Assembly (NCBI RefSeq): GCF_006716465.1
Contig: NZ_VFPB01000001.1
Span: forward strand, 388,483 to 452,482
Origin: Pseudoxanthomonas sp. 3HH-4
Lineage (GTDB): Bacteria > Pseudomonadota > Gammaproteobacteria > Xanthomonadales > Xanthomonadaceae
DNA length: 64,000 nucleotides
Reading direction: 5' to 3'
The position numbers were made by a program, and so were the translations under genes. Below, piece after piece: positions 17,835-27,616 of the stretch (position 1 is the first letter of the stretch; every line of letters starts with the position of its first letter). The notes under the pieces are model-generated. The model saw nothing but the letters and a program-made list of their open reading frames with translations. It was not told the DNA's origin and made no database searches.

Positions 17835-20675
17835 ATGAACGCACGCCGCCACAAACTGGCTTCGGCCATACAACTCGCAGTGCTTCTCGCGTTGCCCGCC
17901 ACCGTCCTGGCCCAGGAGGCCACCACGCTGGACACGGTCACCGTGACCGGCAGCCGCATCAAGCGCGCCGAGATGGAGGGCCGCGTACCGGTGCAGACGC
18001 TGTCGCGCGAAGACATCGAGCGTTCCGGCCTGACCTCCATCGGCGACATCCTGCAGGAACTCACCGGTTCCGGTTCGGCCCTCAACACCAAGTTCAATTC
18101 CTCCGGCAACTTCGGTTTCTCCCCCAATGGCGATGGTGTGGGCGCCGGCTCGGCACAGGTGGACCTGCGCAACCTGGGCCCGAAGCGTGTGCTGGTGCTG
18201 GTGGACGGGATGCGCTGGGTCAACGAATCGTCGGCGTCCGGTGTTTCCGCGGCAGTCGATCTCAACACCATTCCGCTAGCGCTGGTGGAGCGCATCGAAG
18301 TGCTCGAAGACGGCGCGTCGTCGCTGTACGGGTCCGATGCCATAGCCGGTGTGGTCAACATCATCACCCGGCGAAACTTCGATGGCGGGCAGGTCACGCT
18401 CAACTATGGCCAGTACGACAAGGGGGACGGCGAGATCACCGGTGCCGACTTCGCGTGGGGCTTCGACACCGAGCGCAGCAACCTGTTCCTGAGCCTGAGC
18501 TACACCGAACAGAAGGAAGTCAGCTCGGCGGACCGCTACATCTCCTCCATCCCGATCCAGGGCGGCAGCTCGCGCATCCTCGGTGGCCGCTACGCCTTCA
18601 CCGATCCGAACGGCAACGAGTACGACCTGTCGGTTAAGCCCGGGCAGACCAACCCGGTCTATACGCCCAACCTGCCTGACTGCGCGTCGGGTGTTGCGCG
18701 CACGGACGGGTTCCAGTGCTTCGATTTCGGGCGCGATGCCTTCAACTATGCGCCGTACAACCTGCTCATCACGCCGTCCAAGCGCATGGGCGTGTTCGGC
18801 CAGTACCGCTTCTCGCTCACCGAGCAGCTGAATTTCTATGCGAAGGCGCTGTACAACCGTCGCGAATCCACCAACCAGGCGGCACCGGAGCCGATCGATC
18901 TCGGACCCGGCGCGGGCACCAGCTACACGGCCGACCTGGTCATACCGGCCAACCATCCCTACAACCCGTTCGGCTTCGATCTGGTGGGTGGGCCCGGCGG
19001 CAACATCGGCACCATCCGCCGTCGCCCGCTGGAAGGCGGTCCCCGCATTTTCGAGCAGGAGGTCGATACGCAGTACATCGCGGCCGGGTTCGAAGGTTCC
19101 TTCGGCGGCGAACGCCAGTTCTTCTGGGACGTCAACGCGGCCTTCAGCAAGAACGAAGCGGACCAGACCAACCGCGGCAGCTACAACGCGCGCAACATCG
19201 CCACGGCCCTGGGCGATCCCGCGGTCTGCGCGGCCACGAACGGATGCACGCCGTTGGATATCTTCGGCTTCGACACCATCACGCCCGCGATGCTTGCCTA
19301 CATCAGCCCTCTGTTCCGCGACCGCAGCGAGCAGAAGCTGACCCAGGTCACCGCCAATCTGAGCGGCGCGCTGTTCCCGGCGTGGGCGGGTGACGTGGAG
19401 TTCGCAGCGGGCGTCGAGTACCGCAAGTACGAAGGCAGCTACAACCCGGATCCGCAGACGGTGGCCGGCGAGTACAACGGCGTGCCGTCGCTGCCGACAT
19501 CCGGCGAGTACGACGTCAATGAAGCGTACGTGGAATTGAACGTGCCGCTGTACGCGCAACAGGATGGCGCGGGCAAGCTCGACCTGAGCCTGGCCGGCCG
19601 CTATTCGGACTACTCGACTTTCGGCGGCGAGTTCACGCCGAAGTATGGCCTGCGCTGGCAGGTGGCCGAGGACCTGGTGCTGCGCGCGACGTATGCGGAA
19701 GGGTTCCGCGCGCCCTCGATCGGTGAGCTGTACGGCTCGCAGAGCCGCTTCGATGCCTTGCTCGTCGATCCTTGCCTGGTGCCGCCAAGCGCACCGGCCG
19801 GGTCCGTCGCGCCGGTCGCATGCCCCGGCGTGCCGGTGGGCGCACGGCAGAATGATCCGCAGATCCCGGTGCTGACCGGCGGCAACCCGGACCTGCAGCC
19901 GGAAACCGCGCGCAGCTTCAGTGCCGGACTGGTGTTCAGTCCTTCGTTCGCGGAAGACGTGGCGTGGTCGGACAAGCTGGACTTCGAAGTGACGTACTAC
20001 CGGCACAACCTGGAAGGCGCCATCCAGGCCATCGACGCGCAGACACAGCTGGATCTGTGCGCGACCACGCAGGATCCGCAGTACTGCACCGGCATCAACC
20101 GGCTGGCATCGGGCGAGATCGATACCTTCGCCAACTTCCTGATCAATCTCGGCTCGATCAAGACGGATGGCTGGGATGCCGACGTGTTCTGGACGTTGCC
20201 GGAGAGCTCGATCGGCCGCTTCAAGCTGAGCTGGCAGAACACCATCGTGACCCGTTACGAAGCCCGCGGCGCGGGTGGCCAGTTGCAGCCGCAGGCCCCG
20301 GGCATCGTGGTCAACGACACCGCGATCCCCGAGTGGACATCGACCGCGACGCTGGACTGGAAGGTGGGCAACTGGAATGCCGCGTGGAGCATCCGCCACC
20401 TGTCCGAGATGGAGGAGGCTTGCCTGGCGGCGGATCCGTCCGAGTTCTGCGACACGCCGACCCGCAACACGCTGGCCGCCACGACTTATCACGACCTGCA
20501 ACTGGGCTATGAGTTCGAATGGTTCAAGGGACTGCAGCTGACCGGCGGCGTCAACAATGTGTTCGACGAGGACCCGCCGGTGTGCACGTCGTGCTCGCTC
20601 AACGGCTATGAAGCCTCGACCTACGACATTCCCGGCGGTCGCTTCTTCTACGTGCGTGCCAACCTGCGGTTCTGA
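17835..20675 (+). CDS. TonB-dependent outer-membrane receptor
   Basis: Outer-membrane protein of 946 residues: signal peptide ending TVLAQ, TonB-box-like [11 protein letters not shown] (about residues 34-44), plug domain with [51 protein letters not shown] and VVNIITRR, then a 22-strand-type barrel ending YVRANLRF with terminal Phe. Energised by TonB-ExbBD it imports a ligand that cannot be named from sequence. The plug is of the oligosaccharide/peptide-receptor type common in Xanthomonadaceae. Start chosen by the signal peptide and the GGAGAGAG just upstream. Confidence 0.93.
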   Translation: MNARRHKLASAIQLAVLLALPATVLAQEATTLDTVTVTGSRIKRAEMEGRVPVQTLSREDIERSGLTSIGDILQELTGSGSALNTKFNSSGNFGFSPNGDGVGAGSAQVDLRNLGPKRVLVLVDGMRWVNESSASGVSAAVDLNTIPLALVERIEVLEDGASSLYGSDAIAGVVNIITRRNFDGGQVTLNYGQYDKGDGEITGADFAWGFDTERSNLFLSLSYTEQKEVSSADRYISSIPIQGGSSRILGGRYAFTDPNGNEYDLSVKPGQTNPVYTPNLPDCASGVARTDGFQCFDFGRDAFNYAPYNLLITPSKRMGVFGQYRFSLTEQLNFYAKALYNRRESTNQAAPEPIDLGPGAGTSYTADLVIPANHPYNPFGFDLVGGPGGNIGTIRRRPLEGGPRIFEQEVDTQYIAAGFEGSFGGERQFFWDVNAAFSKNEADQTNRGSYNARNIATALGDPAVCAATNGCTPLDIFGFDTITPAMLAYISPLFRDRSEQKLTQVTANLSGALFPAWAGDVEFAAGVEYRKYEGSYNPDPQTVAGEYNGVPSLPTSGEYDVNEAYVELNVPLYAQQDGAGKLDLSLAGRYSDYSTFGGEFTPKYGLRWQVAEDLVLRATYAEGFRAPSIGELYGSQSRFDALLVDPCLVPPSAPAGSVAPVACPGVPVGARQNDPQIPVLTGGNPDLQPETARSFSAGLVFSPSFAEDVAWSDKLDFEVTYYRHNLEGAIQAIDAQTQLDLCATTQDPQYCTGINRLASGEIDTFANFLINLGSIKTDGWDADVFWTLPESSIGRFKLSWQNTIVTRYEARGAGGQLQPQAPGIVVNDTAIPEWTSTATLDWKVGNWNAAWSIRHLSEMEEACLAADPSEFCDTPTRNTLAATTYHDLQLGYEFEWFKGLQLTGGVNNVFDEDPPVCTSCSLNGYEASTYDIPGGRFFYVRANLRF

Positions 20676-20705
20676 GACATCGCATTGTCTGCAGTACGAA
20701 AGTAC

Positions 20706-20733
20706 GAAGAAGCCGGCGTCTGCCGGCTTCTTC
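20706..20733. terminator. 12-bp hairpin terminator after TonB receptor
   Basis: GAAGAAGCCGGC, loop GTCT, GCCGGCTTCTTC is a perfect 12-bp stem 30 bases after the receptor stop. No poly-T follows, but the mixed A/T ends of the stem and its symmetry would serve both strands of this convergent junction. Confidence 0.75.
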
Positions 20734-20787
20734 ATGTGGCGTGCCGCGACGGCGCCGCGATCCTTGGCCCCGGCATACGGCGAGGTG

Positions 20788-21558
20788 TCAGCGCAACGCG
20801 ATGTCCGGTACGTCGATGTCCATCGCCAGCGCAAGATGGTCCGAATTCGCAGCGGGCATGGCGCGCGCGTTGTCGGTGCGCAGGCCTTCGCTGACCAGGA
20901 TGTGGTCGATGGCGCGCTGCGGGCGCCAACTTGGGAACGTGGGCACGCAGAACGCCGGTGGACGCAGGCGGGTGCGCTTGTAGAGCAGTTCCATTTCCGG
21001 CGTATCGGGCACGCAGTTGAAATCGCCCATCAGCACCGCATGCGGATGGTCCGACAGCAATTCGCCGATGAAGGCCAGTTGCGAGCGGCGGGAGTTGGCG
21101 CCCAGCGACAGGTGCGCGACGGCGACCGTGAGCCCTTCGCCACCTTCGCCGAAGCGCGCCATCAGCACGCCGCGGCCGCTGATGCGGCCGGGGAGGCTGT
21201 GGTCGGTGACCTCGACTGGTTCCAGTCTGCTGAGCAGGCCGTTGGCGCTGCCGGCGACCCGCGCGACATTGCGGTTGGGCTGGTGCGTCCAGTAATCGAA
21301 GCCGGCGCGCTCGGCCAGGTAATGCGTCTGGTTGGTGAATCCGGAGCGCAGGCTACCGGGATCGGCCTCCTGCAGGCCGACGATGTCGTGCTCCCCGGCC
21401 AGCTGCGCGATCAGGTCCAGGCTGCCGCGCTTGTTGCCCGCCGGCAGCGCATGCGACCAGCTGCGGGTCACATAGTCGCTGTAGCGGCGGGTGCTTGAGC
21501 CTGCCTGGATGTTGGCGCTGAGCAGCCGCAGCCGCCGCGTGGCCGGAGAGTCGATCAT
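20788..21558 (-). CDS. Endonuclease/exonuclease/phosphatase-family protein
   Basis: Protein of 256 residues with the DNase I-like fold. SANIQAGSS near residue 15, GLQEADPGS, HLSLGANSRRSQLAF, LMGDFNCVP, RAIDHILVSEG and NSDHLALAMDI supply the metal and phosphate ligands in order. Whether it acts on DNA, lipid phosphates or another phosphodiester is unknown. The chosen ATG is 23 bases downstream of the next dsbA-like gene's stop; the longer open frame is a shadow. Likely the last gene of a run with the two DsbA genes. Confidence 0.88.
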   Translation of the reverse strand: MIDSPATRRLRLLSANIQAGSSTRRYSDYVTRSWSHALPAGNKRGSLDLIAQLAGEHDIVGLQEADPGSLRSGFTNQTHYLAERAGFDYWTHQPNRNVARVAGSANGLLSRLEPVEVTDHSLPGRISGRGVLMARFGEGGEGLTVAVAHLSLGANSRRSQLAFIGELLSDHPHAVLMGDFNCVPDTPEMELLYKRTRLRPPAFCVPTFPSWRPQRAIDHILVSEGLRTDNARAMPAANSDHLALAMDIDVPDIALR

Positions 21559-21581
21559 GGAAGTGGGGGCTTCCGTGGCGT

Positions 21582-22406
21582 TCAGCGGCGTGCGCGTTCC
21601 ATCGCGACCAGGTGATCGGCGATGCGCAGCACGTCGGCGTAGGTCTGGCCGCCGGTCACGCGGTACTTGCCGTTGACGATGATGGTCGGGGTGCTTTCCA
21701 CGCCGGCGTTCTTGGCGAACTGCATGCCGCGGGCGACCTGCGAGTTGGTGCCGAAACTGTTGATCAGTGCCACGAATTCCTTCGCGTCCACGCCGTACTG
21801 GGTATACCACTGCGCGATCTGCGCCGGATCCGCCGGCGGCTTGCCTTCGCCCGGCAGCGAACGCTGCAGGTGGATGGCGCTGAACACCGCGTCATGGGTC
21901 TTGTCGACCAGGCCCTTGCTCTGCGCCGCGTAGAACGCATGCGCATAGGGCTTCCACACGGGGCCGAAGACCACGGGCACATAGGTCACGCGCACGTCGG
22001 CGGGCTGCTTCTTCTTCCAGGCCGAGACTTCGGGGGCGAAGCGGGCGCAGGCCGGGCAGACATAGCCGAATACCTCGACGACTTCGATCTGGCCGTTGAG
22101 CGGTGCATACGGCTGGCCATTGGGGATCTCGACGTAGTCACTGCCGGCGACCGGCGGCGGACCCTGCGGCGGCAGGACCGGGTTGGTATTGGCAGTCGCC
22201 GTGCTGTCGGCGCCGTCGGCAGGCGCTGCGGCTGCGGCATCGGCGGAAGCTGCCGGTGCGTCGGCGGCGGGAGCGATGGTGGCATCGGTCGTGGTCGCCG
22301 GTGTGGGCGCCTCGGCGGCCGGCGTGGTGTCGGTGGCCGGCTTCGGACCACAGGCCGCCAGCAGGGGCAGCAGCAGGGACAGCATCAGGACGTGACGGGA
22401 CTTCAT
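21582..22406 (-). CDS. DsbA-family thiol:disulfide interchange lipoprotein (CPAC)
   Basis: Protein of 274 residues. A lipoprotein signal ends LLPLLAAC (Cys 19), followed by an unusually long, low-complexity Ala/Thr/Pro linker of about 60 residues that would hold the domain away from the membrane. The thioredoxin-like domain has VVEVFGYVCPACARF with CPAC active site and the cis-Pro loop ESTPTIIVNGKYRVTGG. It is expected to oxidise periplasmic proteins. It lies 96 bases downstream of a second, simpler DsbA, to which its catalytic domain is closely similar, so the pair probably arose by duplication. Confidence 0.9.
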   Translation of the reverse strand: MKSRHVLMLSLLLPLLAACGPKPATDTTPAAEAPTPATTTDATIAPAADAPAASADAAAAAPADGADSTATANTNPVLPPQGPPPVAGSDYVEIPNGQPYAPLNGQIEVVEVFGYVCPACARFAPEVSAWKKKQPADVRVTYVPVVFGPVWKPYAHAFYAAQSKGLVDKTHDAVFSAIHLQRSLPGEGKPPADPAQIAQWYTQYGVDAKEFVALINSFGTNSQVARGMQFAKNAGVESTPTIIVNGKYRVTGGQTYADVLRIADHLVAMERARR

Positions 22407-22502
22407 CGCGCGAGCTCCAATGGATCAGAGGAAAAAGGTGCCGGCCGGGCCGGGGACATCACATTCTGCATGGCGCCCGCAACGGCCGCCATGACGGGAT
22501 CG

Positions 22503-23153
22503 TCACTTGCGGCCGCGTTCGCGGGCGACGAGCCGGTCGGCGATCTTCAGCCTGTCGCTGTAGTTGCCACCGCCGGTGACACGGTATTTGCCGTTGACGA
22601 TGATCGTCGGCGTGCCTTCCACCCCGGCGGCGGTCACCCAGTCCTGTGCCTTGGCCAGTTGCTGGTCGACGACCGGGCCGCGCAGGGCGGCGATGAACTT
22701 TGCGCGGTCCACGCCCTGGCTGGCATAGAACCCGGCGATTTCCTCGGCGGATGCGTTCTGGATGGGCAGGTTGCCGGTCTTGTGCAGGGCATCGAACACC
22801 GCTTGGTGGGTGCGCTCCTGCACGCCCAGCTGCTGCGCGGCGTAGAAGGCGCGCGCATACGGAATCCAGTAGCCACCGAACGCAGCCGGGACGGGCGTCA
22901 ACTGCACGTCACGCGGCAGCTTCTTCTTCCAGGCGGCCAGCGTGGGCTCCAGGTGCGCGCAGTGGATGCAGGTGTAGCCGAACACCTCCACGACTTCGAT
23001 CTTGCCCTTGGCGGGTGCGAACGGTTTGCCGTCCGGAATCACTTCGTAGTCCTGCCCCTCGACCAGCGGGGCCGATGCGGGCGGTGCGGCAAGGGTAGCG
23101 GCAGGCAGCAGGGCAAGCAGGGTGATCAGCACGGGCAGCAGACGCGAGACCAT
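22503..23153 (-). CDS. dsbA: Periplasmic thiol:disulfide oxidoreductase DsbA (CIHC)
   Basis: Protein of 216 residues with a cleavable signal (LPVLITLLALLPAATLA), then a DsbA domain: EVVEVFGYTCIHCAHLEP with active site CIHC and cis-Pro loop EGTPTIIVNGKYRVTGGG. It introduces disulfides into secreted proteins in the periplasm and would be recycled by DsbB, not seen here. The CIHC dipeptide is a variant of the usual CPHC. It is separated from cytochrome c4 by a terminator at 23202-23234. Confidence 0.93.
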   Translation of the reverse strand: MVSRLLPVLITLLALLPAATLAAPPASAPLVEGQDYEVIPDGKPFAPAKGKIEVVEVFGYTCIHCAHLEPTLAAWKKKLPRDVQLTPVPAAFGGYWIPYARAFYAAQQLGVQERTHQAVFDALHKTGNLPIQNASAEEIAGFYASQGVDRAKFIAALRGPVVDQQLAKAQDWVTAAGVEGTPTIIVNGKYRVTGGGNYSDRLKIADRLVARERGRK

Positions 23154-23201
23154 CGGGATTCTCCAGGCTGGTACGGGACGTCCCGTTCCGGGGCGTCGCG
23201 G

Positions 23202-23234
23202 AAAAAAGAAACGCCGGCCATGGTGGGGCCGGCG
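23202..23234 (-). terminator. Rho-independent terminator of cytochrome c4
   Basis: On the minus strand an 8-bp stem CGCCGGCC/GGCCGGCG with a 7-base loop is followed by TTTCTTTTTTC. It lies 50 bases after the cytochrome gene and isolates it from the dsbA pair. Confidence 0.85.
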
Positions 23235-23285
23235 CGATGAACAGGAGCTTGCACTTCCGGCCGCGCAACGCGGCCAGATGCGGAA

Positions 23286-24068
23286 TTACTTGCTGCCGGC
23301 CTTGGCGGCGGCCACGTCGTCGGCGCGGGCATGCAGGCCCTGCAGGTAGCTGGCCAGCGCCTGGATTTCCTGCTCGGTCAGCGGCGCGGCGACCTGCGCC
23401 ATGATGTTGTGCAGGGTCGGGTCCTTCAGCGTGGTGGTGCCGGCCTTGTATTCCTGCAGGCGACGCACGGTGTAGTCCTGCATCTGGCCGCCGATGTGCG
23501 GGTAGGCCGGGCCGGGGTTGCCGGCGCCGGTGGGGCCGTGGCACGCCATGCAGGCCGGCACGCCGCGCGCGGCGTCGCCGTTGCGGTACAGCTGCTGGCC
23601 CACTTCGTAGAACTTCATGTCCTTGTAGGGACCCTCGGCGACGATGCTGTCGTCGGCCAGGCCGGCACCCGACTTCTGGGTGGCGAAATACGCACCGACA
23701 TCGCGCATGTCCTGCGCATTGAGGGTCTGGGCGAACGGGGCCATCACGGCCGCCATGCCGGTGTTGCGCTCGCCTGAGGCGAACAGCGCGAGCTGGTGCG
23801 CGATATAGCGCTCGCTCTGGCCGGCGATGCGCGGGTACTGCGGATCGCTGGGGTTGCCGTCGGCGCCGTGGCAGGCCGCGCAGGCGGCCGCCTTGGTCTG
23901 GCCGGCCTTGGCATCGCCCCAGGTGGTCTTGGCGAGGTTGATGTCCAGCGGCGCGGTCTCGACCGGTGCATTGTCCGGCACCGGAACCACGGTGGTCTGT
24001 GCAAAAGCGACTGCGCCCACGGCCAATACGGCCAGTCCGGCAAGTCCCATAACGCGAGCGTGGCGCAT
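23286..24068 (-). CDS. Diheme cytochrome c4
   Basis: Exported protein of 260 residues: signal peptide ending GAVAFAQ, then two class I cytochrome domains with heme sites CAACHG (about residue 61) and CMACHG (about residue 173). The axial methionines are probably in GMAAVMAPFAQ and HNIMAQVAAPL. Cytochrome c4 carries electrons between the bc1 complex and terminal oxidases at the periplasmic face. A TTGACC/GATAAT promoter lies just upstream and a strong terminator just downstream, so it is probably a single-gene unit. Confidence 0.93.
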   Translation of the reverse strand: MRHARVMGLAGLAVLAVGAVAFAQTTVVPVPDNAPVETAPLDINLAKTTWGDAKAGQTKAAACAACHGADGNPSDPQYPRIAGQSERYIAHQLALFASGERNTGMAAVMAPFAQTLNAQDMRDVGAYFATQKSGAGLADDSIVAEGPYKDMKFYEVGQQLYRNGDAARGVPACMACHGPTGAGNPGPAYPHIGGQMQDYTVRRLQEYKAGTTTLKDPTLHNIMAQVAAPLTEQEIQALASYLQGLHARADDVAAAKAGSK

Positions 24069-24127
24069 GCTAAAGCTCCGAAACCCTAGACGATACGCGG
24101 CGCAGAATGCAGCCGCGAAACCGTTGA

Positions 24128-24157
24128 ATTATCCCTGCGCTGGGGCTGTCCGGTCAA
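24128..24157 (-). promoter_or_regulatory. Sigma70-type promoter of cytochrome c4
   Basis: On the minus strand TTGACC (24157-24152) and GATAAT (24133-24128) are separated by 18 bases, predicting a start near 24120 and a leader of about 50 bases. An 8-bp inverted repeat, GTTGAATT at 24123-24130 and AATTCAAC at 24156-24163, brackets the promoter and could be an operator. Confidence 0.65.
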
Positions 24158-24209
24158 TTCAACAGGCTTCCGGCATGTCCCCGGGGCCGGCACATGCCAT
24201 GCTAGTGCC

Positions 24210-24809
24210 ATGTCGAACCCTCTGAATTCCGCCACCTACCTGCTTTCCGCCCACACGCCGCGCCAGCTGCCGGAAGATGGCGGGTTCGAGGTGGCCTTCG
24301 CCGGCCGCTCCAATGCCGGCAAGTCCAGTGCCCTCAATGCGCTGGTCAACCACAACCGCCTGGCGCGGGTCTCCAAGACTCCCGGCCGCACCCAGCAGCT
24401 GGTGTTCTTCCAGGTCCAGCCGGAGCGCTATCTGGTCGACCTGCCTGGCTATGGCTACGCGAAGGTGCCGCAGGACCTGCAGGCTCACTGGCAGGCCTTC
24501 ATCGACCGCTACTTCCGCACCCGCGAAGCCCTCAAGGGTCTGGTGGTAGTGATGGACATCCGCCATCCGCTGAAGGATTACGACCGCCAGATGCTGGGCT
24601 ACGCCGTCCAGCGCGGACTGCCGGCCCACGCGTTGTTGACCAAGGCCGACAAGCTGGGCCGTGGCCAGCAGGGCAACGCGCTGCAGGCGGTGAAGAAGGA
24701 GCTGTTCTCCGCCTTCGGCGACACCGTCAGCGTGCAGACCTTTTCGGCCGAGTCCAAGCAGGGCGTGGACGAGGCACGGATGATCGTGGGGAACTGGCTG
24801 GCGGTGTAA
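24210..24809 (+). CDS. engB: Ribosome biogenesis GTP-binding protein EngB/YihA/YsxC
   Basis: Cytosolic TRAFAC-class GTPase of 199 residues needed for 50S subunit maturation. G1 is GRSNAGKSS (about 34-42), G2 region SKTPGRTQQLVFF, G3 DLPGYGYAKV, G4 TKADKLGRG, and SAES as G5. Length and motif spacing are those of the family. It is divergent from cytochrome c4, an arrangement common in Xanthomonadaceae. Confidence 0.97.
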   Translation: MSNPLNSATYLLSAHTPRQLPEDGGFEVAFAGRSNAGKSSALNALVNHNRLARVSKTPGRTQQLVFFQVQPERYLVDLPGYGYAKVPQDLQAHWQAFIDRYFRTREALKGLVVVMDIRHPLKDYDRQMLGYAVQRGLPAHALLTKADKLGRGQQGNALQAVKKELFSAFGDTVSVQTFSAESKQGVDEARMIVGNWLAV

Positions 24810-24812
24810 GGA

Positions 24813-25529
24813 TCACACCGCGACATGGAACAGGCGGCCCACCAGCGCCGCCGCGGCCATCGCCATGGCACCCCAGAAGCCGACCCGCAGCGCGCCACGC
24901 AGGATCGGTGCACCACCGACCCGGGCCGCCAGCGCCCCCGACAGCACCAGGCCCACCAAGGTCGCCCCGGTCGTCACCATGCCGACCTGGCCGGCGGGTG
25001 CCAACAGCGTGGCTGCGATGGGCAACAGTGCGCCCACCGTGAACGCACCCGCCGAGGCGAGCGCTGCCTGCACCGGGCGGGCACGCAGGGCCTCGGTGAT
25101 GCCCAGCTCGTCGCGTGCATGGGCTTCCAGCGCATCGTGCGCGGTCAGCTGTTCCGCCACCTGGCGCGCAAGCGCGGGCGACAGGCCGCGCTGCACGTAG
25201 ATCTGGGTCAGCTCCAGCAACTCGCTCTCCGGCGTGTCCCGCAGCTCGCGTGTCTCCGTCGCGAGATCGGCTGCCTCGGTATCGGCCTGTGACTGCACGG
25301 AGACGTATTCGCCTGCGGCCATCGACATGGCCCCAGCCACCGTGCCGGCCACGCCTGTCAGCAGGATCGTCGAAGGCGCTGCGCCACTCGCGGCCACGCC
25401 TACCACCAAGCCGGCGACCGACACGATGCCGTCGTTGATGCCCAGCACAGAGGCGCGCAACCAGCCCACGCGATCGGTGCGATGACGTTCGCGATGGCGG
25501 GCCTGGGGAGAGCGGGGATGCGAGGGCAT
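24813..25529 (-). CDS. VIT1/CCC1-family metal transporter
   Basis: Membrane protein of 238 residues with five hydrophobic segments. LRASVLGINDGIVSVAGLVVG and AMSMAAGEYVSVQSQAD are signatures of the vacuolar iron transporter family, and the charged cytosolic helical region between segments 2 and 3 (ATETRELRDTPESELLELTQ) is present. Homologues move Fe2+ or Mn2+ out of the cytosol. It ends 3 bases from the engB stop (convergent) with no strong hairpin between them. Confidence 0.9.
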   Translation of the reverse strand: MPSHPRSPQARHRERHRTDRVGWLRASVLGINDGIVSVAGLVVGVAASGAAPSTILLTGVAGTVAGAMSMAAGEYVSVQSQADTEAADLATETRELRDTPESELLELTQIYVQRGLSPALARQVAEQLTAHDALEAHARDELGITEALRARPVQAALASAGAFTVGALLPIAATLLAPAGQVGMVTTGATLVGLVLSGALAARVGGAPILRGALRVGFWGAMAMAAAALVGRLFHVAV

Positions 25530-25701
25530 GGACGCAGCGTAGTCCACGTTCGGACACGCGTCGATGTGCACCACGGATGGGATGCTGCGGCGCCTGGATG
25601 GCAATGCTGGCGTGCACCCGGTCACGTTATAGTGCCGGCCTTGCGACAGCGGGGCTTCGTCTCCACGTCGTGGCCTCTCCCTTCGCGCGAGCCTGCCCCC
25701 C

Positions 25702-27066
25702 TTGTCCAGCCCCAGCCACGTTGCCGACACGCTGATCACCGATCGTGCGCAGTTGGTCGAGTACATCGCCTCGGGCGAAAAGCCTGCACCGGACTGGCGC
25801 ATCGGCACCGAACACGAGAAGTTCGGCTTCCGCCTGGACGACCTGCGCCCGCCGACCTTCGACGGAGACCGCGGTATCGAGGCGCTGCTGAAGGGCCTGA
25901 CACGTTTCGGCTGGGAAGCGATCGAAGAGAAGGGGCGCGTCATCGCCCTGACGAAGGACGGCGCCTCGGTCACGCTCGAGCCGGCCGGCCAGCTGGAACT
26001 GTCCGGCGCAGCGGTGGAAACCCTCCACCAGACCTGCGTGGAAGTGGGTACGCACCTCAAGGAAGTGAAGCAGGTCGCCGACGAACTTCAGCTCGGTTTC
26101 CTGGGCATGGGCTTCCAGCCCAAATGGCGCCGTGACGAGATGCCGTGGATGCCCAAGGGCCGCTACCAGATCATGAAGTCGTACATGCCCAAGGTGGGCC
26201 AGCTGGGCCTGGACATGATGACGCGTACCTGCACCGTGCAGGTGAACCTGGACTACGCCAGCGAAGCGGACATGATCAAGAAGTTCCGCGTGTCGCTGGC
26301 CTTGCAGCCGGTCGCGACCGCGCTGTTCGCCGACTCGCCGTTCACCGAAGGCAAGCCCAACGGCTACCAGAGCTACCGCTCGCACATCTGGACCGATACC
26401 GACGGCGACCGCACCGGCATGCTCGACTTCGTGTTCGAGGATGGCTTCGGCTACGAACGCTACGTCGACTATCTGCTCGATGTGCCGATGTATTTCAGCT
26501 ACCGCGACGGCATCTACCACGATGCCAGCGGGCAGAGCTTCCGCGATTTCCTCAAGGGCGAACTCCCGGTGCTGCCGGGCGCGCTGCCCACGCTGCGCGA
26601 CTGGTCCGACCACATGACCACCGCCTTCCCGGAAGTGCGGATGAAGAAGTTTCTGGAGATGCGGGGCGCGGACAGTGGTCCCTGGAACCGCATCTGCGCC
26701 TTGCCCGCCTTCTGGGTGGGCCTGCTGTACGACGATGCTGCGCTCGACGCCGCCTGGGACCTGGTCAAGGATTTCTCGCTGCAGGAGCGCCATGCCCTGC
26801 GCGACGGCGTGCCGAAGCATGCATTGAAGCTGCCGTTCCGCGGCGGCACCGTGCGCAACCTGGCCAGCGAAGCAGTCAAGATCGCCATCGGCGGTTTGAA
26901 GCGTCGCGCACGCCTCAACAGCAAGGGCGTGGACGAGGCCGGCTTCCTCGATGCGCTGGTGGAGATCGTCGAGGCCGGCGAAACGCCAGCCGAACGCAAG
27001 CTGGCGCTGTTCCATGGCGAATGGAACGGCGACATCGATCGCGTGTTCCGCGAGTTCGCGTACTAA
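25702..27066 (+). CDS. gshA: Glutamate-cysteine ligase (plant/proteobacterial type)
   Basis: Enzyme of 454 residues that makes gamma-glutamylcysteine, the first step of glutathione synthesis. [13 protein letters not shown] near residue 32 holds the glutamate-binding acidic residues; [35 protein letters not shown] and [11 protein letters not shown] are characteristic of the type 3 GCL family. The start is TTG at 25702; there is no ATG before the conserved region. The 171-base gap upstream contains a TTATAGT that could be a -10. It lies between a metal transporter and the arsenic island, and glutathione is also the cofactor of FrmA/FrmB further on. Confidence 0.94.
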   Translation: MSSPSHVADTLITDRAQLVEYIASGEKPAPDWRIGTEHEKFGFRLDDLRPPTFDGDRGIEALLKGLTRFGWEAIEEKGRVIALTKDGASVTLEPAGQLELSGAAVETLHQTCVEVGTHLKEVKQVADELQLGFLGMGFQPKWRRDEMPWMPKGRYQIMKSYMPKVGQLGLDMMTRTCTVQVNLDYASEADMIKKFRVSLALQPVATALFADSPFTEGKPNGYQSYRSHIWTDTDGDRTGMLDFVFEDGFGYERYVDYLLDVPMYFSYRDGIYHDASGQSFRDFLKGELPVLPGALPTLRDWSDHMTTAFPEVRMKKFLEMRGADSGPWNRICALPAFWVGLLYDDAALDAAWDLVKDFSLQERHALRDGVPKHALKLPFRGGTVRNLASEAVKIAIGGLKRRARLNSKGVDEAGFLDALVEIVEAGETPAERKLALFHGEWNGDIDRVFREFAY

Positions 27067-27104
27067 CCCATCCTGCACCAGGGTACCAAGCCGCTCCGCG
27101 AGGA

Positions 27105-27536
27105 CTACAGCGGCTTGAGCATGCAGATGGCGCTGGCGGGGCACAGCGACCGGAATTCCGCGCTGTCGCGCACGGCATCGGGCACGGTGTCGCGCGCGAC
27201 CACGTCGTAGCCCAGCTTTGCGAAGAAGGCGTCCGCTGTCTGTGTCAGCAACACGATCCCGGTGATGCCGCGTGTGCGCGCCTCGGCCTCCAGGGACTGC
27301 ACGAGCTGCTGACCATGGCCTTTGCCCTGGTGCAGGGGCGACACCGCCAGCGAGCGCAGCAAGCCCGTGCCGCCATGTTGTTCCAGGCCAACCACGGCCA
27401 CGATGCGACCACCCTCTTCCTCAACCCAGAAGGCTACCTGTGAGGCGGCAAGGTCGGCCGTCGGCAAGGCATACGCTTCCAGCAGTGCGGTGATGGCGAC
27501 GATGTCGTCGGCGCGGGAAGGGCGTATCGAGGTCAT
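27105..27536 (-). CDS. arsN2: ArsN2-like GNAT acetyltransferase
   Basis: Acetyltransferase of 143 residues. The acetyl-CoA loop is LLRSLAVSPLHQGKGHGQQL (about 62-81); FFAKLGYDVV and SAEFRSLCPASAICM are characteristic of the arsenic-linked ArsN2 group. ArsN1 acetylates arsinothricin; the substrate of ArsN2 is less clear, so the specific reaction is open. It follows arsJ by 80 bases in the same orientation and is probably the last gene of the arsenic operon. The longer open frame upstream is not family-like. Confidence 0.83.
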   Translation of the reverse strand: MTSIRPSRADDIVAITALLEAYALPTADLAASQVAFWVEEEGGRIVAVVGLEQHGGTGLLRSLAVSPLHQGKGHGQQLVQSLEAEARTRGITGIVLLTQTADAFFAKLGYDVVARDTVPDAVRDSAEFRSLCPASAICMLKPL

Positions 27537-27616
27537 GGTGTTTCCTGTGATGTCATGTGGCGAGCAAGGGCGATGATGCCTCGAATTGGATGCGGCAGCC
27601 GGAAGCCTCCTGCTGC

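Noticed and set aside
18276-20834. 852-codon frame antisense to the TonB receptor
   Set aside because: Shadow of a GC-rich gene; no motifs, composition typical of antisense frames.
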